NCBI GenBank assembly: GCA_037447655.1
Contig: JBBHKE010001626.1
Span: forward strand, 124,001-188,000
DNA: 64,000 bases
Reading direction: 5' to 3'
Source of the DNA: Zygnema cylindricum
Taxonomy: Eukaryota; Streptophyta; Zygnematophyceae; Zygnematales; Zygnemataceae
Positions 54,676 to 64,000 of this stretch are shown one piece after another. Made by a program: the position numbers and the translations under genes. Under the pieces are notes generated by a model that was not told the DNA's origin, did not search any database, and was given only the letters and a program-made list of their open reading frames with translations. Position 1 is the stretch's first letter. Each line of letters begins with the position of its first letter.

Positions 54676-55612
54676 CAGTTCAGTATATCTGGATTCTTCT
54701 AAAATTCTTATTCGTTGATTCCAATGAGAAACGCACATGGGAGGCTACTGTAGTCACATTTGAGACTGTACTTTTTTTTGTCCGTAAGGAAAGGTACAAA
54801 TCTTAAATGGACAGAAGAAATGACGTTCTTGTAGAAACAAAAGGTGAGGACCACTTGACCGTACACATTTTGAAAGCCTTTTCAGCGTCAGGAAAAAGTA
54901 CAGTACGGCATTCTGGGACCAATAATCCGGGGCGGTATGCTTCCAAAATCCAAACAGATTGTGAAATTTGTCGGCTGGTGGTGTACCGTTAGCCATAAAG
55001 ACAAAAGTACATTTTCAACAGGCTGTACGGAGAGAAGTCGGTGCCGACAGATATTAGAATGTCATCCTTGTCTTCATTGCATGTTCGTGTGAGGGGAGAT
55101 TGAAATAAAATTTTTGTCGTTTTTTGTAGATTTTGGTGTCGCTATCCGTACGAACGTACGTCACTATTTCTAACCCACTTTTACCGAGGCAGTGGCTTAT
55201 TATAAGCTACAGTAGTTTCGGTTTCCTCAGAAGAAAACTTTTGTTTGTTTGTTTGTTGTACATATTGACTTTTCGCAGAAGCGCTAAAATACAAAATAAG
55301 AACGTGAGACGAAGATCTAAAATCCAGAGAATGACAATTGGCCCTTTAAAATGAGACACGCCATTTTTTGTCTAAGTACAATGTCGGCTGGAATGTTACT
55401 TCTTGTCTTATTATAATCCAAAATGAGGCTCGATAATGATATCAATTAGTAGAAGTAAAATACGATCCGTACTATTATGTTTCAAGACAAATAAGCGGGA
55501 TCTATTTTGGCCTTTTGCGCCTTATGTACCTTTCATCAGCCCCAGCCATACGGATTTCGCACGCTTTTTTTTATGTCTAAGTACAAGAGGAGAAACCTAA
55601 AAAGTTTTTTTG
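54676..55612. other. No recognised gene
   Basis: AT-rich with scattered GTACGG words. ORFs at 54525-54806 and 54807-54992 show no domain. Confidence 0.45.
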
Positions 55613-55794
55613 TCCAAATGTTTTTCTAAATTTATACATGACATTTGATTCTCTATCGATCGATTGTGAACTCAACCCTGTTACTATTTTATTTCATTTT
55701 GCAGCCAATACAATATGGGTCTTAAGGTAGTATTGTAAAATTTACGTACAATAGGCATATTGTATGGGCGACTTTCACCTACTTTAAAACTATG
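55613..55794. mobile_element. Partial MITE-B (one end)
   Basis: Matches the right half of 62316-62664, from GTCCAAATGTTTTTC to CACCTACTTTAAAACTATG. The left half and TIR are missing. Confidence 0.75.
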
Positions 55795-57024
55795 CTAAAA
55801 ACCGAACATTGTCGGTGTCTGTAGGTAAATTGAGGAGGTACGGATATCAATGAAACGTAATGAGGAGGTACTTATCAATGATTTTTGCCGCGTAAAATTC
55901 TCAAGAAACGTAAAAAATTTCGTAAACCGTACAAAAAAAATATTCGAATGAATCAATGAAACAGTGAAGTGTACGGTTTAACAGTGTGTCAAGCGTGCGA
56001 ATGAAGCGTATCTATGTACGGAAAATCGTCATATGTACAGAAATGTAACAGCTGGAATAAGTATGCAAGCCTATGCAGACAAATAGCTTGTGGAATATTA
56101 GATTTTGTCTTTTGGGAACCATACATTTAAAAAAACGTCCAGTCACCGACAAATTATATTGTTCTGTTTAAAGTCTACACTTCAATACTATTTCGTACAA
56201 TACCGTACAAAATTATGCATATGTTGTACAGGAGGCCGGAAGTAAAGACAAATTAAGGCGAAAATAGCTCACGCCGACGGAAAATCACAAAAGACAAAAT
56301 TTGTCCATGATTCGGTATAATACGCACAAAGGGTGTAAAATAGGCGTAGTTCCCTAAGTCCTCCGCTCTTTAGGGCGCCAAAAGTAGTCATTTCAAGGGC
56401 TTTTTTCAATGATTGCGCATTTTATGACCGTATAATCCTGGCGCATTGGGACCTGTACGGTCATAGCTCGCCCAATCAATGCTAGCGGCCTCGAAATGAT
56501 ACGTTTGGTCCCTCAGATGGAGCAGAGCCCTAAAGCGGTTTCACACGTGCGTAAAACATTAGTTTTCACGCGTGCTAACTAGACTCACACGTGCGAAATG
56601 ATCACACGGGGGAATACAGCTCACGCAAAAAGACGCTTGCTTTCCATATTTTCTGCAAAATTCGGCCTCCTGCCAACCAAATTATTGCTGGCAATAACTG
56701 TAGCTTCCGGCATCTCTTTGTCGGTCCAATGGAACGAAGCCCACTGTCGTTCAAATAGTACAAATTTTTCGTACTATCAGTATCTAGGAAAATTTCTGGA
56801 TTAAAATGCGACAACTGTACTATGATCGACTCTTCCACGTCACCACGCTTGACACAACACGGTCCTTAGGTACAATGTGGAGGTACAGTGAAAGTGATAC
56901 ATATATTATATATATATATATATATATATTTATCTACGTGGCATCCACTATCGACGATGCTGAAAAATGTATGAAAAGGTTGTGCTCATGTATTGAAGTA
57001 TCGACCATTTTTTGTCGTTTTGAC
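55795..57024. other. No recognised gene; (TA)n at 56899-56931
   Basis: AT-rich, with short GTACGG/CGTACAA words and one TA microsatellite. No ORF with a domain. Confidence 0.45.
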
Positions 57025-57330
57025 TCAAAATTCAGTCCCTAACGTTAAAATCTTTTGCCGTACGACAAAAAATAGTTTTACCACAGCACAAATGAGCGTC
57101 AGTTCGATACTTAGAATGTACTCCACGTTTGTCGTCTTACGTACTCCCTTTGTTGTTTTCCTCTTTTCGACCCCCGGGGAAAATAAAAAAACTTTATAAA
57201 AAATCACCTCGCGAGTTATTTTAGTTTAAGTATCACTCAAACAACGAATGAAAAACGTTCCACGCCACAAGTGAGAAAAAAAAAAGGACAAGGAGGGAGA
57301 GTAAAGGTGGGGCTCAATCAGGCAAAAAGT
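57025..57330. repeat. Repeat D, partial copy
   Basis: Shares TCAAAATTCAGTCCC, ACGTACTCCC..TTCGACCC, ATCACCTCGCGAGTTATTTTAG and AACGAATGAAAAACGTTCC with the other copies. Confidence 0.55.
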
Positions 57331-57846
57331 GAGGCAGTTTACTGGAAAACGTACTTTTTCGTACTAAGCCCTACTTCTTTTTTTACTATTAATTACAAAA
57401 CATGTTTAATGGAGACACAACAAGATTCTCCAAACTTTTGGACGAAACTTAAACCGTCCGATTTTGAGATTTCGAAGCAAACGCTCACTCTGTCCAATTT
57501 TTTGACAATCTCCTCAACTATCCCAAGGAGGACACTTTCCACACACTGGATGTGTCTATTGGTACACTTGTAAAAGTCAGATTCGATCCACGACGGACAT
57601 GAAAGTAAAAAACTTACATGTGGCAAAGGGCGTGTGTCACACAAATCCACCCTGTTTGACGATAAGATCTTGGTTGAAGGACATCGTGTCACGCGATATT
57701 ACATGAACGTACAAATGGTACATTCATGAACGTCTGTACAGATTTTCACTTTGAAAAGGATATAGTAATCGTTGGTACAACGAAAAATACAAGAACGTAC
57801 AAATTGTACATTAGTGTACCACTGCTACATATTTTAATCTGCGTCC
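57331..57846. other. No recognised gene
   Basis: No repeat ends or coding homology seen. Confidence 0.45.
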
Positions 57847-57854
57847 GTCTGAAC

Positions 57855-58486
57855 CATAGTTCAAAAGTAGGTGAAAGTAGGCCCATACAATATGCCTATT
57901 GTACACAAAACATACAATATGACCTTAAGACCCATATTGCATCGGCCGCAAAATGAAAAAAAAAGGTAACAGGGTTGAGTTGCACATCGATCGAAAGAGA
58001 ATTAAGCGTCATGTTTAAATTTTGAAAAACATTCGGACAAAAAGATATTTTTCTGTGAGTTTTGAGGTATTTTTTATTTAAGTCGTCAGATTTCGACGAT
58101 CGGACGGTCGCTGATAAAAGTAAGCGATTTAAGAAGTTCACATGAAAAGCCCATAACACAACTTACGAAAGGACAATCTGTCATATTAGTGTATGCAATT
58201 TTGAGGGCCACACTAAATAAAGCCTCAAATCGACCAACAAAGCAGTCGTCCGCGGTTTTTTTTTTCCCGGTATTTTTTCCCACGGAATGTCATCCTACGC
58301 CGTGTCAGTTCGCTAAAAAAAATCGTCCGGCGGCGTGCGCTGTACTATGATCTTACGTCATTTTCAGACGTTCGTACAGAAGTGTGCACGACGCACACAC
58401 ATACAGTATGCCTCTACGCGAGTTTTGTGCAAAGTTTTGAGCGCCTACCAAAGGCATACCATAAAAAAACCGATTTTTGAACTATG
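57855..58486. mobile_element. MITE-B copy with foreign insert, target duplication GTCTGAAC
   Basis: GTCTGAAC is identical at 57847-57854 and 58487-58494. Left 320 bp match other MITE-B copies; about 58170-58430 does not and includes GTAC-rich sequence. The right end is GATTTTTGAACTATG. Confidence 0.87.
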
Positions 58487-58649
58487 GTCTGAACAGATAC
58501 GTCGTTCAGATTTTGTACTTTTCAAATCTTCCAATATTCTCGGCCAATTAAACAACGTGGTTCTAATCGCAACCAGCAGTAAGCAAGTGGCACAAATATT
58601 ATAGACTGTAAACGTGTCTGTACGATTACTAAAAATTCAGATGGATGAC

Positions 58650-59490
58650 GACCCTAAGGCGGTGTGCCCGTGTGATAAAGTAAGGGTTTTTTTCCGTCGT
58701 TTTCACAAAAAATGGAAGAAACAAGAAAACTTTACGCCGTACGAAAAATGGGTAAAAACCAAAGTACATTTTGCGTCATCTCGGAACTTTGAGAGTACGC
58801 CAATTTGGCGTTATTATCTTTTCGACCCACTTTCATGTCACGCCTGCTCATCTTCACACTTAAATCACCACGCAAGGTGATTTTAAAAGAAGTAATAGCC
58901 AGCTGACAAATAGTAAAACAGTATTGCAGGCGTGAAGCGTCTTCTATTTTTTTTGCACGAGGGAGCGTACACGCTATTTTTTTCCTTGTTCTTCATGCGC
59001 ATGCACGTACGAAAATGACAAGCATGTACGGAAAAAAAAATGTTGGAGTCTCTTACCTCCACTTTCATTCATGGGTTTTTTGAAAATGTTTACGTCGTTC
59101 TTGAATCTCCCTCTCACTCTCTCACTCGACTACTCCTCTTTCTTTCTTCTCTAAATGAAATACAACAATAATAGTATCAAATAAAAAATACGTGTTTTTT
59201 TTCTTTCTATTTAAATATATTTGGCCTTTAATTTGATGGTATATTGAATGATAAAAGATAACAAAAAAAAAACCGGGAAACCAATGCGGAAAGCTTACGT
59301 AGCATGACTTCGCGATGTCACAAAAGCCTAAACGTCTACAATGTCACAAAAAACTCGACGTCTACAACCGTTGTCGTTTTCGCAAACGCCACCAATTTTA
59401 GGAATTTTTGTAGTCGTCTACATTTTGTTTCGTGGTCCGTCGCACATTTTGTAGACGTCTACAACTAAAACATATTTGAAGTACCGAAGA
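58650..59490. repeat. Repeat D copy
   Basis: Full-length-like but diverged: GTGTGCCCGTGTGATAAAG at the left, then CACTTTCATGTCACGC, ATCACCACGCAAGGTGATTTT, GCACGAGGGAGCGTACACGC, CACTTTCATTCATGGG, GTCTACAACCGTTG. Confidence 0.65.
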
Positions 59491-59582
59491 CCCTAAGTAA
59501 CGATTAATATATAAACAATTTAAAAAGTACAGCGAAAAGTTTGCGGAAATACCAAAGTAACATTCTAAAATTTTGTTTACAT

Positions 59583-60210
59583 AGGCACACCGCGTAATAG
59601 CTGTTTTTCCCTTGCCCGTCAAGCGCATGCACTGAAAAAAAAAATTGTAAAGGTCTCAGACGTCCACTTTCATTTTTGGATATTTTGTGGAAGTTTACGG
59701 TGTCGTCGCCTCTCCCTCTCGTTTTCACACTCCTGCTATTATCTCATTCTTGGAGTGAAATACGACTATTCTGGTATGAAATAAAAGATCTTTAAAAAAT
59801 AAACTTTTCGATTACCTTTAGGCGTATTTTGATGTCAGGTTGAGTGGGAAAAGGTGAAAAAACGAATCAAAATGCCATGACCGAAGGTTTTGGAATTTGC
59901 GACGTCGACGCTGTCAAAAGTGAGCATGACGCCACAATGTCACAAAAGCCTAGGAATTTACAATGTCTAAAAAATCTAACTCTCTACAATTCTCGCCGTT
60001 TTTGTAAGCTTCACGAATTTTCAAGAAGTTTCGTAGTGGTCTTCAATCGTCAGAAGTTGTGCTAACGTCTACATTTACCACCTTTCAAAGTTCCGATTTC
60101 ATATTCGCAAATTGGAACGCTACGAGAAGTAGTACGAGGAATCTTCACTAAAATCCAAAGTACTACTCCAAAGTATCGATTACATGGGGACACCCTCTAA
60201 AGGTCTGTGA
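59583..60210. repeat. Repeat D, 5'-truncated copy
   Basis: Starts mid-element (CACCGCGTAATAGCTGTTTTT) and continues to ATTACATGGGGACACCC near 60180-60197, the inverted end seen at 29086-29101. Confidence 0.65.
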
Positions 60211-60269
60211 TTATGTAATACTTTGAAGTAGTACTTTGTACTTTGTAATACTTTGTAAATTCTATTTAC

Positions 60270-60893
60270 TACACCATGTATCGCTATTAGGGCATGTACC
60301 CATGTGATATAGTGAAGTTATTTTTTTGTCATTTTCCTCCAAAACTTACCCCGCAACGAGATTTTTTTCAGCCGTCCCAAAAAAATAAAAACATCACAGT
60401 ACAATTATCGTCATCTTACAACTTTATATGTACTACATTTTGTCGTCTTGCCTATGCCAACCCACTTTAATGTCACTCCATCTCATCTTCACACCTCGCG
60501 CTAGCGAGGTGGTTTTAGTTGAAGTAACAAGTTATGAACGAATAGAAAGACGTTGTTGCATGCATCACACGCTTTTGCAAACGTTTTTGCGTTACACGGA
60601 GTACGAAATATAAAATCATTCTTTGTTTCTAAGATGTACGTATTTCTTCCGTGAAAGGGCACTTTAGGGGTCTTAAGAATCAAATGCAAGTTCACCAAAG
60701 CGACTTTCGTGAAGGGGTCTCTCTCTCTCCCCGCGTCACCATTGCGTCCATCTCACAATTTCATGGAATGAAACACAACAATATTGGTAACAAATAAAAA
60801 ACATTTAGCAAAATTTGATTATGAGTATCTTTGGACATGTTTTGATGCCAAGTAGAGTGAAAATGACAAAAAACCAAAATTGAGAAACTATGG
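60270..60893. repeat. Repeat D copy preceded by a MITE-A-like left end
   Basis: TACACCATGTATCGCTATTAG at 60270 runs directly into GGCATGTACCCATGTG, the start of repeat D. D homology continues to GAGAAACTATGGCG at about 60893, where Copia copy 3 begins. No right MITE-A end was found. Confidence 0.55.
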
Positions 60894-61864
60894 CGTATCC
60901 ATCATCATGGGTGGAGAGAAAGGGAAAGAGAAAGCTACACAGGTGGCAACTGAAGCGGTACTTATACCTGTTGAACCAAAAACAAAGGAAAATGATCATC
61001 AGATGTGGCAGTACAAAAACACGGTTGCGAAGCACTTCATTTTGAGGAATCTAACAAAACCCATTGCATCAATCTAAAGTCTGCAAAAATCCAGGAGTCT
61101 TTAGTGAACACATATAGGAGTGCAACTATCTTGCAACAACTGTTTTCAGATCAGAAAATTAACGCCTATGTTTATAACGGTAAAAAAATGTTAGATTTTT
61201 GCAATGATCTTGCTGGCCTATATGTTGAACTTAAGAGTGCATGAAAAGTAGAAACTGAAAAACAGAAAGTCAACACACTAATATTGAAACTCCCAAATGA
61301 ATATAAAACATTGTGAACAAGATTTAAGACTTCCTAGACAACCGATGGAAGTAGAATGCAGTTGTTGGGATGATCGTGATTCGAGAGAATACAATGGAAA
61401 TCTAAAGAGGAAGTCCTAGTATCGAATCACTTGGAGTAGGGATAGATTAGAAAAACGGAGATGGGAAAAAACCTTACAAGCTTTTTGGTGGAGGGGGGAG
61501 AAGAGGAAAAGTTTAGGAACCAGGAATTGATCCCCCAATTGTAGTATGTTACTTTGGTAAAAAACTCGGGCACTATATGGCAGATTACACTAGATTGGCA
61601 GAGCTCAAAACCAAGGATGGAAAGTGGAATCCGAGTCAAGGAGGGAGGAAGAATGGAATTGTAGCAAAAAAGAGCATGAAGACGAGGAGCAGGTACTCAA
61701 GAAGGAGATTGATTTGTTTATCCTTAACGAGAAAGTGGAAAAGAAGGACATGGAGACAAAAAATCTAAGAAGGCAAAGTGTGCATTCGGAGGTATGAAAG
61801 AAACACCCGAGGATGGTTGGATCATTCATTCAGGGGCATATATGAATATGTGTAAATTATTTAT
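60894..61864 (+). pseudogene. Copia gag/protease remnants, copy 3
   Basis: Gag pieces: KHFILRNLTKPIASI (near 61030-61075), then SKSAKIQESLVNTYRSATIL, KMLDFCNDLAGLYVELKSA (near 61185-61240). The zinc knuckle near 61545-61590 reads CYFGKKLGHYMADY, with the second and last Cys lost. A protease-region piece follows (CAFGGMKETP, WIIHSGAYMNMC, near 61780-61850), again with His where the catalytic Asp should be. Several stops interrupt the frame. Gag would have packaged the element's RNA; this copy cannot make it. Confidence 0.82.
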
Positions 61865-61869
61865 ACGAA

Positions 61870-62307
61870 GAAACTACTGAAAATGAAGACGATGAGGGTA
61901 CAATTGTAGTCATTCCAGAATGAAAACAAACATGAAACTTTCACAAAAAAACCGCTCTAAAAAATAACAACTTCAACACTTGATAGATCACAAACCAAAG
62001 ATACAATAACTTTGAAAATCTACCACAACAAAGATAATATCAGGTTAAACACAAAAACAAGCTTACAAGTAGTTCTGATCACAGATATGTGAGATATTTC
62101 TAGATAAAAATGCCAAAAACAACATGTACAGTTTTTGACTACAAAGTGCTCATCCCTACAAAATTGTCTAAGTCCTACTCATATACACTGGAGCCTATGC
62201 TGCTGAACTTACAGAGGCATACCAGCCGTACAATAAATACCTAAAAAAATTAGTACGGCGAGTATAATCGATACGAACAAGGTACGTCATGCAAAAAGAA
62301 TCATTCA
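61870..62307 (-). mobile_element. LTR-B fragment nested in Copia copy 3
   Basis: The minus strand matches 26450-26955 (+) and 7828-8420 (-): GTACGGCTGGTATGCCTCTG, AGGACTTAG, leader, then ATG near 61920 opening MTTIVPSSSSFSVVSS. It is cut shortly after the ATG at the Copia junction. Confidence 0.58.
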
Positions 62308-62315
62308 CTAATTAG

Positions 62316-62664
62316 CATAGTTCAAAAGTAGGCGTTTTTTGTAGGCCGCCTTTAGCGTAAGTTGTGGTATGGGCTTTCCATATGATCTTCTAAGATTGCT
62401 ACTTTGATCAGCGATTGTCCGATCGACCAATTCTGACGGTTTTAATAAATAATACCTCAAAACTCACAGAAAATATGTTTTTGTCCGAATGTTTTTCAAA
62501 ATTTAGACATGACGTTTAATTCTCTATCGATCGATGTGCAACTCAACCCTGTTACTATTTTTTCATTTTGCGACCAATACAATATGGGTCTTAAGGTCAT
62601 GTTGTATGTTTTGCGTACAGTAGGCATATTGTATGGGCCTACTTTCACCTACTTTTGAACTATG
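62316..62664. mobile_element. MITE-B copy, target duplication CTAATTAG
   Basis: 349 bp with perfect CATAGTTCAAAAGTAGG / CACCTACTTTTGAACTATG ends. CTAATTAG is identical at 62308-62315 and 62665-62672. Confidence 0.92.
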
Positions 62665-62672
62665 CTAATTAG

Positions 62673-63050
62673 CTAACCACACAAAGACAAAAAGCTGTTG
62701 AACCAAATATTTACAAAGGAGTAGGATTTTGTATACCACGTCATTTGTCCTGTTTGTGGTCCACACGGAGAAGCATTTGTCGGTGGTCTCTTTTCGCCGC
62801 CTACATATCAGATTTCGGCACCTTAGACAAATCTCCATGTGCCATTTCGTCCTTAAGTGTATCTATGCACCAACAGATGAATATTTTGGAGTGTCTTATT
62901 ATTTTGTGGCTACGTGTGTCTTGGGAGTGTACACAAAGGTGTACTCCCTACCGAGATACTGTAATGTCAATTCTGGTTTGTATTGAACCGAACTCATGAC
63001 CAAACATATGTTAAGTCGTGAAACTCTCTCTCATTCACACTCGAGGCATA
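62673..63050. other. Unassigned part of the insert in Copia copy 3
   Basis: Follows the MITE-B and precedes resumption of Copia homology. It may be the outer part of the LTR-B fragment; ORFs here have no domain. Confidence 0.4.
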
Positions 63051-64000
63051 TAGAGGACTAAAGCTTTCAAACCGACATAAAGATAGGGAATGGTTTATAA
63101 AACCAAGAAAATCCCTCTTTAGAGATAGAGCATGGGGATGGGAGAATAGTTACCACTATTTTGGTGGGATCAGTAGACCTTAAGGTCTTAGTGGATGGAA
63201 AGGTTTCCACAGTCTGTCAAATGTTTTTTATATCCCTCAATTAAACAAAATCATGATCCATCTGTGTTAGATGACAAATAATTTGAGACAAGAACTATAA
63301 AAGGTGTATTCATAGCTAACGTGTAAGATGACAAAGAATTTGAGACAAGAACTATGAAAGGTGTGTTCATAGCTAGTTTTGAAAATGAGGTATATTTCAC
63401 AATTGTAAAGGGAAGTCAAAGGATGTTTAAAATTGTCTTAAGCAATGAAATGAAAAGAGTTTTGTGTTCTTTTGTAAATAAAATGATGACATGGCATAAA
63501 AGGTTGGGACATGACTTTCATACATACTGAAATAAACGAAAAAGAAGGGAGTACTAGAAGAAATTATTTTTGAAGATGATGAAACCTTAGATGAGTCCAA
63601 TGGGTGTGCAAAAAGGACAACTCATACGCTGCCATTTCCCAAAACTGCAACCTTTAGGGGAGAAAAGGTGTTAGATCTTTTTCACATTGATGTATGAGAG
63701 CCAGCTAGAGTCTCATCAGTTGTAGGTAAAAGATACATGTTGGATTTCAGAGATGAGTGATCCACATAATATTGGGTATTTTTATTAAGTCTAAGTCTGA
63801 AGCCTCAAGTTATTTAAATTAAGACAAAGCATGGTGTGAATAGCCCCACAAACCTATTATAAAAAAAATAAGGAGTGATAATGGAGGAGAATACAATTCT
63901 AATCAATTTGAAGATTTTTTAAGAGATGAGGGAATCCAGCTTTAGAAAACTGTCCTTAATAACCCGGAACAGAATAGGGTAGCTAAAAGATTGAATCAAA
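63051..64000 (+). pseudogene. Copia pre-integrase/integrase remnants, copy 3
   Basis: Homology resumes at EWFIKPRKS near 63085, then RIVTTILVGSVDLKVLVDGK (near 63140-63215), FTIVKGSQRMFKIVLSNEMK (near 63395-63455), WHKRLGHDF (near 63490; an intact pre-integrase H..H motif), PFPKTATFRGEKVLDLFHID (near 63630-63690) and NQFEDFLRDEGIQL (near 63900-63940). Frameshifts and stops lie between. A 57-bp tandem duplication occupies 63269-63382. The integrase would join element DNA to the genome; this copy is broken and also leaves the window. Confidence 0.83.

Larger units (their letters stand above)
60894..64000 (+). mobile_element. Ty1/Copia retrotransposon, copy 3 (degraded, runs off the window)
   Basis: Plus-strand gag (60894-61400), zinc-knuckle/protease (61400-61860), foreign insert (about 61865-63050), then pre-integrase and integrase (63051-64000). 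Peptide pieces are recognisably the same family as copies 1 and 2 but more diverged. It lacks the MITE-A insertion they share. No LTR is visible in the window; the left boundary adjoins repeat D. Confidence 0.82.

Noticed and set aside
61577-61768. Arg-rich ORF
   Set aside because: Out-of-frame reading of Copia copy 3 just after its zinc knuckle.

Overview
The window looks like nuclear DNA of a green plant (land plant or streptophyte alga), though the species cannot be named. Four things point there: LRR exons with the plant-type LxGxIP signature, a PEPKR2-like protein kinase, a degraded BiP-type Hsp70, and Ty1/Copia retrotransposons. Overall it is AT-rich, repeat-dense and gene-poor. A 10-N assembly gap at 8466-8475 means linkage across that point is not proven.

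Layout. 1-1807: decayed BiP-like Hsp70 gene (+). 1847-7827: degraded Copia element (-) with a nested MITE. 7828-8825: foreign LTR/leader fragment, gap, unassigned DNA. 8826-9340: second copy of only the last BiP exon. 9380-16521: second, more complete Copia copy (-) carrying the same nested MITE. 16522-19964: no recognised gene. 19965-29994: a split LRR gene on the minus strand, read here from splice signals and 72-bp phase-2 exons (signal peptide, LRR N-cap, five LRR exons, a final exon with partial LRR and Cys-rich/EGF-like end); its 4.4-kb intron is filled with transposon debris. 30000-43150: MITEs, microsatellites and unassigned AT-rich DNA. 43599-45473: the only long intact ORF, a 624-aa Ser/Thr kinase with a TATA-like box upstream and AATAAA downstream. 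45500-60890: MITEs, a 12-bp minisatellite and a third DNA-repeat family. 60894-64000: third related Copia copy (+), broken by a nested insertion.

Small DNA transposons dominate the rest. MITE-A has TACACCG..CGGTGTA ends and TA target duplications (Tc1/mariner-like). MITE-B has CATAGTTCAAAAG ends and clear 8-bp target duplications (hAT-like). MITE-C has TAGTGTTG ends, 8-bp duplications and CGATA-rich bodies, two copies with a central poly-C/poly-G foldback. Repeat D has TIRs near AGGGATGTCCCC and a TTA duplication (PIF/Harbinger-like). Several are nested in informative ways: MITE-A sits in the terminal TA of MITE-C twice, and a MITE-B and a MITE-C share one target duplication.

The two apparently functional loci, the LRR gene and the kinase, show no sign of working together. 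I found no operon-like or defence-type system; the most notable new item is the LRR gene, which no single long ORF reveals.
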